A stretch of DNA of 64,000 nucleotides from Aldehydirespirator sp965221185 (lineage in GTDB: Bacteria; Actinomycetota; Acidimicrobiia; Acidimicrobiales; Aldehydirespiratoraceae), in contig OZ244866.1 in assembly GCA_965221185.1 (NCBI GenBank), positions 1,364,001 to 1,428,000 on the forward strand, in the 5' to 3' direction. Below are positions 11,059-18,649 of the stretch, one piece after another. Numbering within the stretch: the first letter of the stretch is position 1; the number at the start of each line of letters is the position of its first letter. A program made the position numbers and the translations under genes. A model generated the notes under the pieces. That model was not told the DNA's origin. It ran no database searches and was given only the letters and a program-made list of their open reading frames with translations.

Positions 11059-12081
11059 GTGACGACTTCGTCGGATCCTGCGATCGAGCCCCTCGACGGT
11101 GTGTTGCTGGTCTGCCGATCCTCCCGGCTGCGGCGGTGCTGGCATCCCGTGGCTTTCTCCGGGCAGGTTGGTACGGCACCCGCGGCCCGGACGCTGCTGG
11201 GCACGCAAGTCGTGTTGTGGCGCACGCCGGACGGGCGGCTGCGTTCGGCTGTGGATCGATGCCCGCATCGCTGGGCTCAGCTCTCCAAGGGCACCGTCAG
11301 CAACGGCCGGCTCGTGTGCCCGTACCACGGCTGGCAGTTCGGACCCGACGGCGCCGTGGTCGAGATCCCCCAACTGGAGGCCGGGGCGCCGCTGCCCCCG
11401 TCGGCGTGCCTGCAGGTGCTGCCCACGGTCGAGGCGCACGGCATGGCCTGGATCTCCCTGGAGCCGCAGCCGCCGGCCCCGATCCCCACCATCCCCGAGT
11501 TCGACGACTCCCGGTTCGACCGCATCGAGATCGGGGTGATCCGCTACCACGCCAGCGCCGCCGCAATCATCGACAACAACACCGACTCCACCCACGTCGC
11601 ATTCGTCCACTCGGGCTCCTTCGGCGCGGATCAAGACCCGCGCGTGCCGGTCGGGTCCGTTCAACGAACCTCCTTCGGCATCACGATCAGCTACGGGGAG
11701 ATGCCAGTCGCCCGCACACCCACCTCGCAGCGACCGGGCACCAGGCATTCGGTGACCGAGATGTGGCTGCCCTTCGTGCAGGTGGGGCGGATGCACTACT
11801 CCGACGGCAGCACCCACATCCTGGTCAAAGGGTGCTGCCCGGTGCAGGACGGCGTCACCGACGTCCACCTGACGGTGCTGCGCAACGACCTCGCCGACAC
11901 GATCGACCGGCAATCCATCATCGACTTCGAGCTGGCCGTGGAGCTCGAGGACAAAGCCGTCCTCGAAACCCTTCCCGCGGCCTTCCCCCTCGACCCGAGA
12001 CTCCAGGCCCACACCAAGCACGACCGGCCCGGCATCGCCTACCGCCACGCCCTCACCGAATTCCTCGCCGACTCGAGCTGA
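11059..12081 (+). CDS. Rieske [2Fe-2S] non-haem iron oxygenase, catalytic subunit
   Basis: 340 aa. The Rieske cluster ligands are CPHRW at 68-72 and CPYHGW at 87-92, the classic CxH-x16-17-CxxH spacing. The mononuclear iron site is DSTHVAFVH, a D-x2-H-x4-H motif about residues 176-184. The protein fits the ring-hydroxylating or O-demethylating oxygenase family and would need a reductase, none of which is adjacent. The start is uncertain: GTG 11059 is used, but GTG 11041 and TTG 11011 are in frame. The substrate could be an aromatic acid, sterol or amine. A MOSC protein follows. Confidence 0.86.
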   Translation: MTTSSDPAIEPLDGVLLVCRSSRLRRCWHPVAFSGQVGTAPAARTLLGTQVVLWRTPDGRLRSAVDRCPHRWAQLSKGTVSNGRLVCPYHGWQFGPDGAVVEIPQLEAGAPLPPSACLQVLPTVEAHGMAWISLEPQPPAPIPTIPEFDDSRFDRIEIGVIRYHASAAAIIDNNTDSTHVAFVHSGSFGADQDPRVPVGSVQRTSFGITISYGEMPVARTPTSQRPGTRHSVTEMWLPFVQVGRMHYSDGSTHILVKGCCPVQDGVTDVHLTVLRNDLADTIDRQSIIDFELAVELEDKAVLETLPAAFPLDPRLQAHTKHDRPGIAYRHALTEFLADSS

Positions 12082-12245
12082 CAGCGTGACACCAATGGCG
12101 CCTGCCGGCACCCAGACGCGCCCTCGCACCTACGAGACGGCCAGACCCTGGCCAGCGGCGTTCGGCAGCTGGTCACGGACGCTCCGGCTTGGGCTGTCTC
12201 ATCGCCGCGCACTGCCCCCGGTAGCCTCTCGCTCGTGGTGATCGA

Positions 12246-12926
12246 TTGACCTCTTCTGCTGCGACGCCCGCAGGGACCGTGCCCGACATCGCAGGAACCG
12301 TCGAAGCGGTGTGCGTCGGCTCTGTCGGAGAGATCGGCTCAGGCAGCCGCAAGATCGTGAGCGCGTTCATCAAGACCCCGGTGCTGGGCCGCGTCGCCGT
12401 CAGCCCGCTCGGCCTGCCGGGCGACGAGCACGTCTACAAGGACCACGGCGGGCCGGACTTCGCTCTGCTCGCCTACCCCAAGGAGCACTACCCCCACTGG
12501 GGCGGACTCGGCCTCGAACTTCCAGACGCCGGCGCGATGGGCGAGAACCTCACAACCGTCGGCCTCGTCGAGACCGAGGTGCGCATCGGCGACGTGCTCC
12601 AGGCCGGGACCAGCGTCATCCAAGTGACCGAGCCCCGCAGCCCGTGCCGCAAGCTCGCGGCACGCTTCGGCCGCACCGACATGGCAGCCATGGTGCAAGA
12701 CACCGGCTTCACTGGGTTCCTGTGCCGCGTGCTGGTGTGCGGAGACATAGGCGCAGGCGACGCCCTGCGGATGCTGCGCCGCGACGACCAGCACGACATG
12801 ACAGTCGCTGAGGCTGGCCGGATCCTCAACACCGACCGCGGGGACCTCGCCGGGGCTCGACGCCTGTACGCCGTGCCCGCCCTCGGATACTCGGCCCGTC
12901 GAAGGCTCGCCGCCCGCCTCGCCTAG
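12246..12926 (+). CDS. MOSC domain protein (YiiM-like)
   Basis: 226 aa from a TTG start. The MOSC core spans about residues 40-170. It includes the conserved Cys of the molybdenum-cofactor sulfurase fold in EPRSPCRKLAARFG and the GENLTT segment. YiiM-like members detoxify N-hydroxylated bases and related compounds using molybdopterin. The C-terminal 50 residues form the helical extension typical of YiiM (TVAEAGRILNTDR). It follows the Rieske gene by about 165 bp, perhaps as part of a redox detoxification pair; this link is inference. Confidence 0.85.
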   Translation: MTSSAATPAGTVPDIAGTVEAVCVGSVGEIGSGSRKIVSAFIKTPVLGRVAVSPLGLPGDEHVYKDHGGPDFALLAYPKEHYPHWGGLGLELPDAGAMGENLTTVGLVETEVRIGDVLQAGTSVIQVTEPRSPCRKLAARFGRTDMAAMVQDTGFTGFLCRVLVCGDIGAGDALRMLRRDDQHDMTVAEAGRILNTDRGDLAGARRLYAVPALGYSARRRLAARLA

Positions 12927-13088
12927 AACGTCCCAGTGGAGCAGCCGATGCCGGCCGGTGTGACCTTGAGCGCCGCTGCGGCGCCGGGCCCATCTGCACG
13001 CTCTGGAGCTAGCCCCGGCCAATCATCTGGCGACTCTTCGCGCCCGCCGCATCGTCCTGTGACATGGGGCATGGCCGAACTGGTGGTG

Positions 13089-13094
13089 TATACT
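13089..13094 (+). promoter_or_regulatory. -10 element TATACT of a leaderless antitoxin promoter
   Basis: TATACT ends 6 bp before the ATG at 13101, placing the transcript start at or next to the start codon. No Shine-Dalgarno site precedes the gene. A good -35 hexamer is not obvious. Confidence 0.5.
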
Positions 13095-13100
13095 CCCTCT

Positions 13101-13325
13101 ATGCGGCGTATACAGCTTTATCTGGAGGACGACATCGACGAAGCGCTGTCGGGCGCGGCTGCCCGACGGGGGATCTCGCGCTCGGCGCTCATGCGCGACG
13201 CCGTGCGGGTTGCGCTCGCCTCTGAGAGCGAAGAGCTCGCCGATCCCCTCGACAGCCTGGTCGGAGGTGTGGACGTCGAGCCCGACGACGACCTCGACGC
13301 GGTCATCTACGGAACTGGGACGTGA
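13101..13325 (+). CDS. Ribbon-helix-helix (CopG/VapB-type) antitoxin
   Basis: 74 aa. The first 40 residues are a textbook ribbon-helix-helix: the strand RRIQLYLEDD, then helices ISRSALMRDAVRVAL. The acidic tail (DVEPDDDLDAVIYGTGT) would wrap the toxin. The stop overlaps the GTG start of the PIN toxin (GTGA). It probably autorepresses its own leaderless promoter. Confidence 0.88.
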   Translation: MRRIQLYLEDDIDEALSGAAARRGISRSALMRDAVRVALASESEELADPLDSLVGGVDVEPDDDLDAVIYGTGT

Positions 13326-13717
13326 AGTTCGCCGACACGTCCTTCTGGATCGGACTGCTCGTCCCCGCAGATCGCCGACACACCGATGCCGCACATCTCT
13401 GGCATGGCGACCGCGGGCCGATCCGCACATCCAATCTCGTCGTCGGCGAGACCTGGACGTGGCTGGGCCGGCGCGCTGGGCACGCCCAGGCGCTCAACTT
13501 CGTGACCATGCTGCGCAGCTCGCCGAGAGTGTCGATCGTGGTCGTCGACTCGACTGTCGACGAACGGGCGTGGCGGTGGCTCGAGCGCCATGACGAGCGG
13601 CAGTACTCCTACGTGGACGCCACCAGCTTCGAGATCATGCGCCGCGAACGGATCACCGAGGCCCTCGCCTTCGACGGCGACTTCAGCGCAGCCGGATTCA
13701 TCGAAGTGCGACCCTGA
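13322..13717 (+). CDS. PIN-domain ribonuclease toxin (VapC family)
   Basis: 131 aa, full length for VapC. Conserved acids are visible: D5 in KFADTSFWIG, E43 in NLVVGETWTW, and the C-terminal pair region YVDATSFEIM with FDGDFSAAGF. PIN toxins cut tRNA or rRNA when released from antitoxin. It is translationally coupled to the antitoxin at 13101. This is the only toxin-antitoxin pair in the 13-17 kb region that looks intact. Confidence 0.88.
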   Translation: MKFADTSFWIGLLVPADRRHTDAAHLWHGDRGPIRTSNLVVGETWTWLGRRAGHAQALNFVTMLRSSPRVSIVVVDSTVDERAWRWLERHDERQYSYVDATSFEIMRRERITEALAFDGDFSAAGFIEVRP

Positions 13718-13740
13718 TCGAACCAGACCCATGAACGGGA

Positions 13741-14035
13741 GCACCCGGGTGGAGATCCCGGCCAGACGGGCCGCCTCGCTGTTCACTCCGAACGCGTAGA
13801 CGTGCTGGCCCCACGGCGTCCGGTTGAGGAACACGTCAGCGGCTATGCCTGCGCTTCCCCAGCCCACGAGCGAGCCCGCAACCACGCCGCCCACGGTTCC
13901 CGCGGCAGCCTCGGCGGCCAGCGAGCCCCGACCCGACCCGTCTTCGTCGGGCGGGGGCCGCACCTCGTCGTGTGCGCCCTCATCCGGGCCGGTGTCGGCC
14001 ATCTGGGCTTCGATGTCGTGATCCGGCTGTTCCAT
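13741..14035 (-). pseudogene. Fragment of a ribose-type ABC permease
   Basis: The minus strand encodes NRTPWGQHVYAFGVNSEAAR followed by LAGISTRV, matching the cytoplasmic loop of RbsC/XylH-type permeases (compare TRFGRHVYATGGNAEAARLS in the permease at 32.7 kb). Only this loop and one preceding hydrophobic stretch remain. The first 35 codons from the ATG at 14035 are acidic and unlike a permease. Neither side extends into membrane segments, so this is an internally deleted relic abutting the VapC stop. Confidence 0.65.
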
Positions 14036-14132
14036 GTCTGCTGCTCTCCTGAGCCATCCATCAACGTTGCGGCCGGGATGCTAGCTGCGTCCAAGTGATC
14101 CGAAACAGGCGTGATGCTGGCTTTGTCTGGCC

Positions 14133-14349
14133 TTATCGAAATATTCGGGTCATGATGTAGAGGAACCGGTAGCCACAGGTTGTGGGGATCGATCTGATCA
14201 CCTCCGTGATCGACAGGACGAAGGTGATCAGATCGATCTTTTTCCCGGGCATCCTCCAGCACCGACTGGACGACGCCAGCGCGGCCCTCCTCATCGGCGA
14301 CATAGCCGATGAGGACGTTGGAGTCGACTATGGAGCTCGTGCCTTTCAC
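14133..14349 (-). pseudogene. Broken vapC-like PIN toxin gene (copy 1)
   Basis: From the GTG at 14349 the frame encodes SSIVDSNVLIGYVADEEGRA and GVVQSVLEDARE, a PIN N-terminus close to the copy at 15.5-15.95 kb. At the codon after ARE two bases are missing relative to that copy and the homologous KIDLITFVLSITEV continues in another frame. Beyond that the sequence is replaced by an inverted copy of the bases just before it, and homology fades. The gene cannot make a full toxin. Confidence 0.78.
14187..14238. repeat. 17-bp perfect inverted repeat inside the broken vapC
   Basis: GATCGATCTGATCACCT at 14187-14203 is the exact reverse complement of 14222-14238, with an 18-nt spacer. The intact paralogue at 15.8 kb has the first arm but not the second, so the second arm appears to have been created by templated copying, not selected as a terminator. 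Confidence 0.85.
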
Positions 14350-14467
14350 GGCTGTTGGCCCTCCGCTGCCAGTGCGCCGGTACGGTTCGTTGCGACCGGC
14401 ACCCGTTGCCGCGGGCGCCCCGGATGAAGGCTGCGGCGCGCAGGACCGGCGATGAGAGGGACGCCTA

Positions 14468-15187
14468 GTGGAGACAGCAGAGGTGGCGTACACCGCCGCT
14501 GGTCTGGAGTTGGTGGGAACGATCGTCTTTCCCGACCCGGCCGATGGCCCGTTGCCCGGTCTGCTGATCGCGCACGAGGCTGGCGGGCTGGACAGCTACC
14601 AACGCGGCCGTGCCCTCGAGTTCGCACGCGAGGGCTTCGTGGCGTTCGCCTTGGACTATCACGGTGCCCATGCACCCTTTGCGTCGGTCGGCGCGATGGT
14701 GGCGAGACGCAACGACCTCCTCGGCGACGCCGACCAGGTCCGTGCCCTCACCGGCGCCGCCCTCGACGTGTTGTCGTCGCACCACGCGGTCGATGCCTCA
14801 CGGCTCGCCGCCATCGGCTACTGCCTCGGAGGCGCGCTCGTGCTCGAACTCGCCCGCACCGGGGCCGACCTGAAGGCGGTTGCCGGGGTCCATCCGTCGC
14901 TGCATGCGATCACACCGGCCGACACGCCACGGATCAAGGGCGAGGTGCTCGTCCACGTCGGCGGCGACGATCGCTTCGCTCCGCCCGAGCAGCGCACGGC
15001 GTTCGAAGCCGAAATGTCCGATGCGGGCGTCCGATGGCAGATGCACGTCTACGGCGGGGTCCGCCACAGCTTCACCAACGCCACCCTCGAGGGGCGTGAG
15101 ATACCGGGCCTCGCCTACGACCGGTTCGCCGCCGAACACACCCGCCAGAGCGTCCTGGCCCTCCTCAAACGGACGCTGAAGGCCTAG
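14468..15187 (+). CDS. Dienelactone hydrolase family protein
   Basis: 239 aa, cytoplasmic alpha/beta hydrolase of the dienelactone hydrolase family. The nucleophile elbow is GYCLGG with Cys119. The acid lies in HVGGDDRFAP and the His in YGGVRHSFTN. An early HEAGGLDSYQR loop is also typical. These enzymes open lactones from aromatic ring cleavage or act on related esters. The GTG start has GAGAGGGA 7 bp upstream. No other ring-cleavage genes are adjacent, so the substrate is open. A 9-bp hairpin follows the stop. Confidence 0.88.
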   Translation: METAEVAYTAAGLELVGTIVFPDPADGPLPGLLIAHEAGGLDSYQRGRALEFAREGFVAFALDYHGAHAPFASVGAMVARRNDLLGDADQVRALTGAALDVLSSHHAVDASRLAAIGYCLGGALVLELARTGADLKAVAGVHPSLHAITPADTPRIKGEVLVHVGGDDRFAPPEQRTAFEAEMSDAGVRWQMHVYGGVRHSFTNATLEGREIPGLAYDRFAAEHTRQSVLALLKRTLKA

Positions 15188-15205
15188 GTCATGTCCTCGA
15201 TGAGC

Positions 15206-15229
15206 GGCCTGATCGACGTGGATCAGGCC
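15206..15229. terminator. Hairpin between convergent genes
   Basis: A 9-bp perfect stem GGCCTGATC / GATCAGGCC with a 6-nt loop, 18 bp after the dienelactone hydrolase stop. It also overlaps the end of the truncated antitoxin on the other strand, so it may be the scar that replaced that gene's 3' end. Confidence 0.5.
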
Positions 15230-15408
15230 TGCTCGGCCCCGAGAGTGCGGTCGTGGGCGTCAGCGGCTACCTTGGCCCGTTCGAGCATTTCGGGCGGAAA
15301 CCGCACCGGCACGGGATCGGTCATTCGCTGCTTGCGGCGCCGTCCCGGTCCTTGGGGTACCTGGTTCTCGGGCCTGCCGTAGAACTCGTGCTCCTCTTCG
15401 GGGGTCAT
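15223..15408 (-). pseudogene. Antitoxin gene (CopG-like) missing its C-terminal helices
   Basis: From the ATG at 15408 it encodes 61 aa: MTPEEEHEFYGRPENQVPQG, a basic linker, then the RHH strand PVPVRFPPEMLERAKVAADA. The paralogous fragment at 16.8 kb continues from this point with DDRSVSSWVRRAVDRTLQ. Here the frame instead ends after HDRTLGAEQA, in a hairpin. The second helix needed for dimerisation is thus lost. Confidence 0.68.
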
Positions 15409-15458
15409 TCCGTTGGCGCAGTACGTGAGTGCCGCTGGAGGACGGGAGATTCGGGAGT

Positions 15459-15952
15459 TCAAGTCCCCCCGATGTCGAGTCGGGGCTCGTCGAGGAAAGG
15501 TTCAGCGACCCTCACGTGGATCAGTTCCTCCCACTTGCTGCGCGTTGACTCGCTCTCATATGTGAAGAGGCGGTCACACTGCTGGATCGATGCAGACGCC
15601 AAGTGGATTGCGTCGGCGGGTTTGACCACCCTCGTGCCGAGCGTCTTCGACTGACGGATGATTGCCCGTGCCTCCAGAGCGACCCTGGCCGAGACGTCCA
15701 CGACATTGATCGGTGATGCGGGGACCCAGAGCTGGTCGATGGCATCTTGGCTGCCCACTGGGTCGCCGCCCGCCTGACCAGTGGAAATATAGGCAACCTC
15801 CGTGATCGACAGGACGGAGGTGATCAACTCGATCTTCTTGCCCCGGGCATCCTCTAGCACCGACTGGACGACACCGGCGCAGCCCTCTCATCGGCGACAT
15901 AGGCGATGAGGACGTTGGAGTCGAGGTAGACCCGAATCGGTCTAGCCCTCAT
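15459..15952 (-). pseudogene. vapC-like PIN toxin gene with single-base frameshift (copy 2)
   Basis: The ATG at 15952 overlaps the end of the upstream 253-codon gene. The N-terminus RVYLDSNVLIAYVADE is PIN-like. Near 15885-15889 one base is missing compared with copy 1 (CCCTCTCAT against CCCTCCTCAT), throwing the frame into a stop. In the other frame the rest is intact: VVQSVLEDARGKKIELITSV, then a complete C-terminus with KPADAIHLASA and RLFTYE. Restoring one base gives about 164 aa. It is either a recent pseudogene or a consensus error. Confidence 0.82.
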
Positions 15953-16703
15953 CTCTCATGCGTCTGACCAGCACCTCAGCCGGCGCCGTGCTCTGGAGCA
16001 CTCCTCGGGCCCGGAGGTAGCCGTCGGGGTCTCCCTCGCCGACGGGATCCACCTTCGTGACTCGCCGGATCCATACCGGCCTGTCAGTCTTGGCGTCTCG
16101 GCGCACGGTGCCGGTCACATCGGCAATGTGTCCCCACACGTCGCGCATCTTGTCCTCGAGGTCCCAGTCCATGTAGCAGTTGACAGCGGTGTCGCTGGTG
16201 AGTTCGTAGAGGTTGAAGCTGAGGCTCTTGCGTCGAGACAGCGTCTCGACGCGTCCCCGCACTGTTCCGAGCGACGTCGGATCCTCCTGCGGGCGTTCGG
16301 CTGCCGAGGGCGTCAAGGGAGCGATGGGAGCCCTGACGACCACCTGCTTCCCGTCGGTTTGGATCGTGATCGGATGGCTCTCGTCAGCGAGGGCCATCAG
16401 CTCGTACATCTGCCGATGCAGGGGAAACTCGCGGTCGGCGTCGCCGTCCTGCACCCGCTGGGCTGCATCGATGTAGTTGTCGTACATGGCTGGGATCCGC
16501 GGTTCGGCCTCTTCGTCCAACGGGACGGCCCGAGCCGTCGCGGAGGCGCTTCCGTAGTCGAGCCCGGCGAGCACCCAGCGGACTTCCGCGTTATGGCTCT
16601 CCCTCAACGCGTCGAGCACTTGCGAGAAGTGGGCGAACGCGTCAGAGAGCGTCTGGATCGTCACCTCGCCGTCGAGACGGAATCTCAGATGATCTTCGCT
16701 CAT
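15942..16703 (-). CDS. 253-aa protein coupled to a PIN toxin gene (candidate large antitoxin)
   Basis: No family recognised. The N-terminal 130 residues resemble a stand-alone alpha/beta domain (FRLDGEVTIQTLSDAFAHFS, WVLAGLDYGSASATARAV). The C-terminal 100 residues look like a small beta-barrel: LGTVRGRVETLSRR, FNLYELTSDTAVNCYM, WGHIADVTGTVRRDAKTDRP. The stop overlaps the PIN gene start (11 bp), as in toxin-antitoxin operons, but typical VapB antitoxins are 70-90 aa. TAGAAT lies 7 bp before the ATG, again a leaderless promoter. Role as antitoxin or as a nucleic-acid-binding partner is inferred from context only. Confidence 0.7.
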   Translation of the reverse strand: MSEDHLRFRLDGEVTIQTLSDAFAHFSQVLDALRESHNAEVRWVLAGLDYGSASATARAVPLDEEAEPRIPAMYDNYIDAAQRVQDGDADREFPLHRQMYELMALADESHPITIQTDGKQVVVRAPIAPLTPSAAERPQEDPTSLGTVRGRVETLSRRKSLSFNLYELTSDTAVNCYMDWDLEDKMRDVWGHIADVTGTVRRDAKTDRPVWIRRVTKVDPVGEGDPDGYLRARGVLQSTAPAEVLVRRMRDEG

Positions 16704-16710
16704 ATCCTAC

Positions 16711-16716
16711 ATTCTA
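16711..16716 (-). promoter_or_regulatory. -10 element TAGAAT of a leaderless promoter
   Basis: TAGAAT on the minus strand is 7 bp from the ATG at 16703. No Shine-Dalgarno site is present. Same geometry as the promoters at 4545 and 13089. Confidence 0.45.
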
Positions 16717-16789
16717 GCTTGGATGCCCAAGAACCGCTAGCGCCGCTTCAGCCATGAGGACTCTCCCGATGTAGGGGATTGCCCTGGCG

Positions 16790-16894
16790 TCAGGGCTGCT
16801 CGACTTGGAGGGTGCGGTCGACGGCTCGGCGGACCCAAGACGACACCGAACGGTCGTCGGCAGCGGCAGCCGCCTTGACCCGTTCGAGCATCTC
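16790..16894 (-). pseudogene. C-terminal half of a CopG-like antitoxin gene
   Basis: The frame EMLERVKAAAAADDRSVSSW followed by VRRAVDRTLQVEQP and a stop matches the missing second half of the antitoxin at 15.2-15.4 kb. Homology begins abruptly at about 16894, at the same spot where the plus-strand HTH fragment starts. Both genes lost their 5' ends there. Confidence 0.7.
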
Positions 16895-16902
16895 GGTCCG
16901 GC

Positions 16903-17100
16903 TTCCACTATGAGGTCGGGGCCGCGCTCGCGGTGGTCGGCCTCAGCTCCGAGCGGGCCCACAAGGAGATCGCCATCCGCGACGACATGATCCGCACCGC
17001 CCACCGCGTCGGTGCGTCGCTGCGACAGATCGCGGAGGCGTCCGGACTCGGCCGCAAGACAGTCACCGCGATCGTCGAAGCGGATCCGCTCCGAGCGTGA
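16903..17100 (+). pseudogene. 5'-truncated gene for a small helix-turn-helix protein
   Basis: The frame reads FHYEVGAALAVVGLSSERAH, then KEIAIRDDMIRTAHRVGASL and RQIAEASGLGRKTVTAIVEA. The last part is a clear helix-turn-helix. The natural start is missing; a GTG at 16933 could still give a 55-aa protein. It was probably divergent from the CopG gene on the other strand, and a deletion joined the two broken ends near 16895-16903. Confidence 0.55.
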
Positions 17101-17127
17101 CGCCGGCGTCGGTGAGAAGGTAGGGAC

Positions 17128-18090
17128 ATGGGCATCAAATTCGAAGAGCACCTCGACGCCGACCACCTCGCGGTTCTGGAGATGCTGCCCGGCGATCTGC
17201 TCGACCTCTCAGACTTGCCCGCGGCGCGAGCAACGCTCGACGAGCTCATGGCTCACCTACCCGCCCCCGAAGTCCCCGACTCGATCGAGATCGCCGACCA
17301 TCACGCCGAGGCCGCCGACGGCCACGAGGTGCTTGTGCGTGTCTACCGGCCCAAGCAGCGACGAGACCGCAGCCCCGGCCTTTACTGGATCCACGGCGGC
17401 GGCATGGTCCTGGGAAGCGTCGACATGGACGACGCCGGTTGCGCGGCGATCGCCTCCGACCTCGACGTGGTGGTGGCGTCGGTCGACTACCGCCTGGCGC
17501 CCGAGTTCCCGTATCCGACCCCGCTGGAGGACTGCTACTGCGGTCTGTTGTGGTTCTTCGATCAAGCCGAGGCATTCGGCCTGGACACGGCCCGCATCGC
17601 CGTCGGCGGTGCCAGTGCAGGCGGTGGCCTCGCGGCGGGACTCGCCCTGCTGGCCCGCGATCGCAAGCAGGTCAGCCCCTGCTTCCAGCTGCTGAGGTTC
17701 CCGATGCTCGACGACCGCAACGAGACGCCCTCCAGCTTCATGATCGACGACAGCCGGCTATGGAACCGGGACGCCAACATGGCGGGGTGGTCCGCCTATC
17801 TCGACGGCAACAACGGCGCCGACGACGTCGCGTTCTATGCCGCTCCGGCCAGGGCCACCGATCGCGGCGGGCTCCCACCGGCCATCATCACCGTCGGCAG
17901 CCTCGACATGTTCCTCGACGAGGACATCGCCTACGCCCAGGCGTTGCTCGGGGCCGAGGTGCCCTGCGAGCTGCACGTGTACCCGGGCGCGTTCCACGGC
18001 TCGTTGAGCCTGGTCCCGCACTCCGACATCTCCCGGCGCTGGCACCGCGACGAGATGGCCGCGCTCGACCGGGCGTTGAACGGCTGCTAA
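17128..18090 (+). CDS. Alpha/beta hydrolase, hormone-sensitive lipase family
   Basis: 320 aa. The oxyanion motif HGGGMVLG (about 89-96) and the nucleophile elbow GGASAGGGLA (Ser about 159) place it in the HSL/alpha/beta-hydrolase-3 family of esterases. The acid is in VGSLDMFLDED and the His in YPGAFHGS. The ATG has GTAGGGAC just upstream. The first 55 residues and the ribosome site are duplicated as a fragment at 10208. It likely cleaves short-chain or bulky esters in the cytoplasm. Confidence 0.9.
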   Translation: MGIKFEEHLDADHLAVLEMLPGDLLDLSDLPAARATLDELMAHLPAPEVPDSIEIADHHAEAADGHEVLVRVYRPKQRRDRSPGLYWIHGGGMVLGSVDMDDAGCAAIASDLDVVVASVDYRLAPEFPYPTPLEDCYCGLLWFFDQAEAFGLDTARIAVGGASAGGGLAAGLALLARDRKQVSPCFQLLRFPMLDDRNETPSSFMIDDSRLWNRDANMAGWSAYLDGNNGADDVAFYAAPARATDRGGLPPAIITVGSLDMFLDEDIAYAQALLGAEVPCELHVYPGAFHGSLSLVPHSDISRRWHRDEMAALDRALNGC

Positions 18091-18135
18091 CGGCGGATTC
18101 ACGCCGCGGCAAGGGGTTTCGGTCGGCGCGGGTGC

Positions 18136-18630
18136 TCAGGGATCGGCAGTGTCGCTGGCGGACTCGTTCGACTTGTTGATGACGCCTCGGATGTTGAGGC
18201 TGGACTCGTACTTGATGTCGGTCACTATGTGGGAGCGGACCTCGATGACGCCTTCGATGGTCTGGATCTCGTCGTGGATGAGCCGGCTGAGGTGTGCGAC
18301 GTCGCGGCAGAAGGCGTCGGTGATCAGGTCATGCTCGCCCGCCAGGGTGGCGACGTACCCGGTCTCGTCTAGGTCGATCAACGCCGAGGTGACCGCGGGG
18401 AGGCACGCTGCGTGCACCTTCAACAGCAGCGTGGCGATCACCCCGATGGCGGAACGGTGCGGATCCAGCCAGACGTTGAAGTAGAGCATGCCGGTGGCCC
18501 GCATGTGGTTGACCCGGTTCCTGACCGTGCCGACGCTGACCCCGAGAGTCTTGGACATCTCGCTGTAGCTGGCCCTGCCGTCGTCGCTGAGGATCCGAAC
18601 GATCTCTAGGTCTAGGTCGTCTAGCTCCAA
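18136..18630 (-). CDS. Lrp/AsnC family transcriptional regulator
   Basis: 164 aa. Residues 3-60 form the Lrp winged HTH (DLDLEIVRILSDDGRASYSE, then LGVSVGTVRNRVNHM). Residues 70-145 form the RAM ligand-binding domain (VATLAGEHDLITDAFCRD, IEGVIEVRSH). Such regulators sense amino acids or related metabolites. It is divergent from the decarboxylase relic and the oligopeptide-type transporter, which are its most likely targets. Confidence 0.88.
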   Translation of the reverse strand: MELDDLDLEIVRILSDDGRASYSEMSKTLGVSVGTVRNRVNHMRATGMLYFNVWLDPHRSAIGVIATLLLKVHAACLPAVTSALIDLDETGYVATLAGEHDLITDAFCRDVAHLSRLIHDEIQTIEGVIEVRSHIVTDIKYESSLNIRGVINKSNESASDTADP

Positions 18631-18649
18631 GCTATGAACCTCTCGCGTC

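Noticed and set aside
13843..14493. 216-codon minus-strand frame through the vapC relic
   Set aside because: Runs through a frameshifted PIN gene and permease scrap in different frames; only codons near 14250-14349 match a real family.
15445..15480. T-arm-like GGGAGTTCAAGTCCCCC suggesting a tRNA 3' end
   Set aside because: No acceptor stem, anticodon arm or D-arm can be folded upstream, and the stem has a mismatch. Treated as chance or at most a tiny tRNA scrap.
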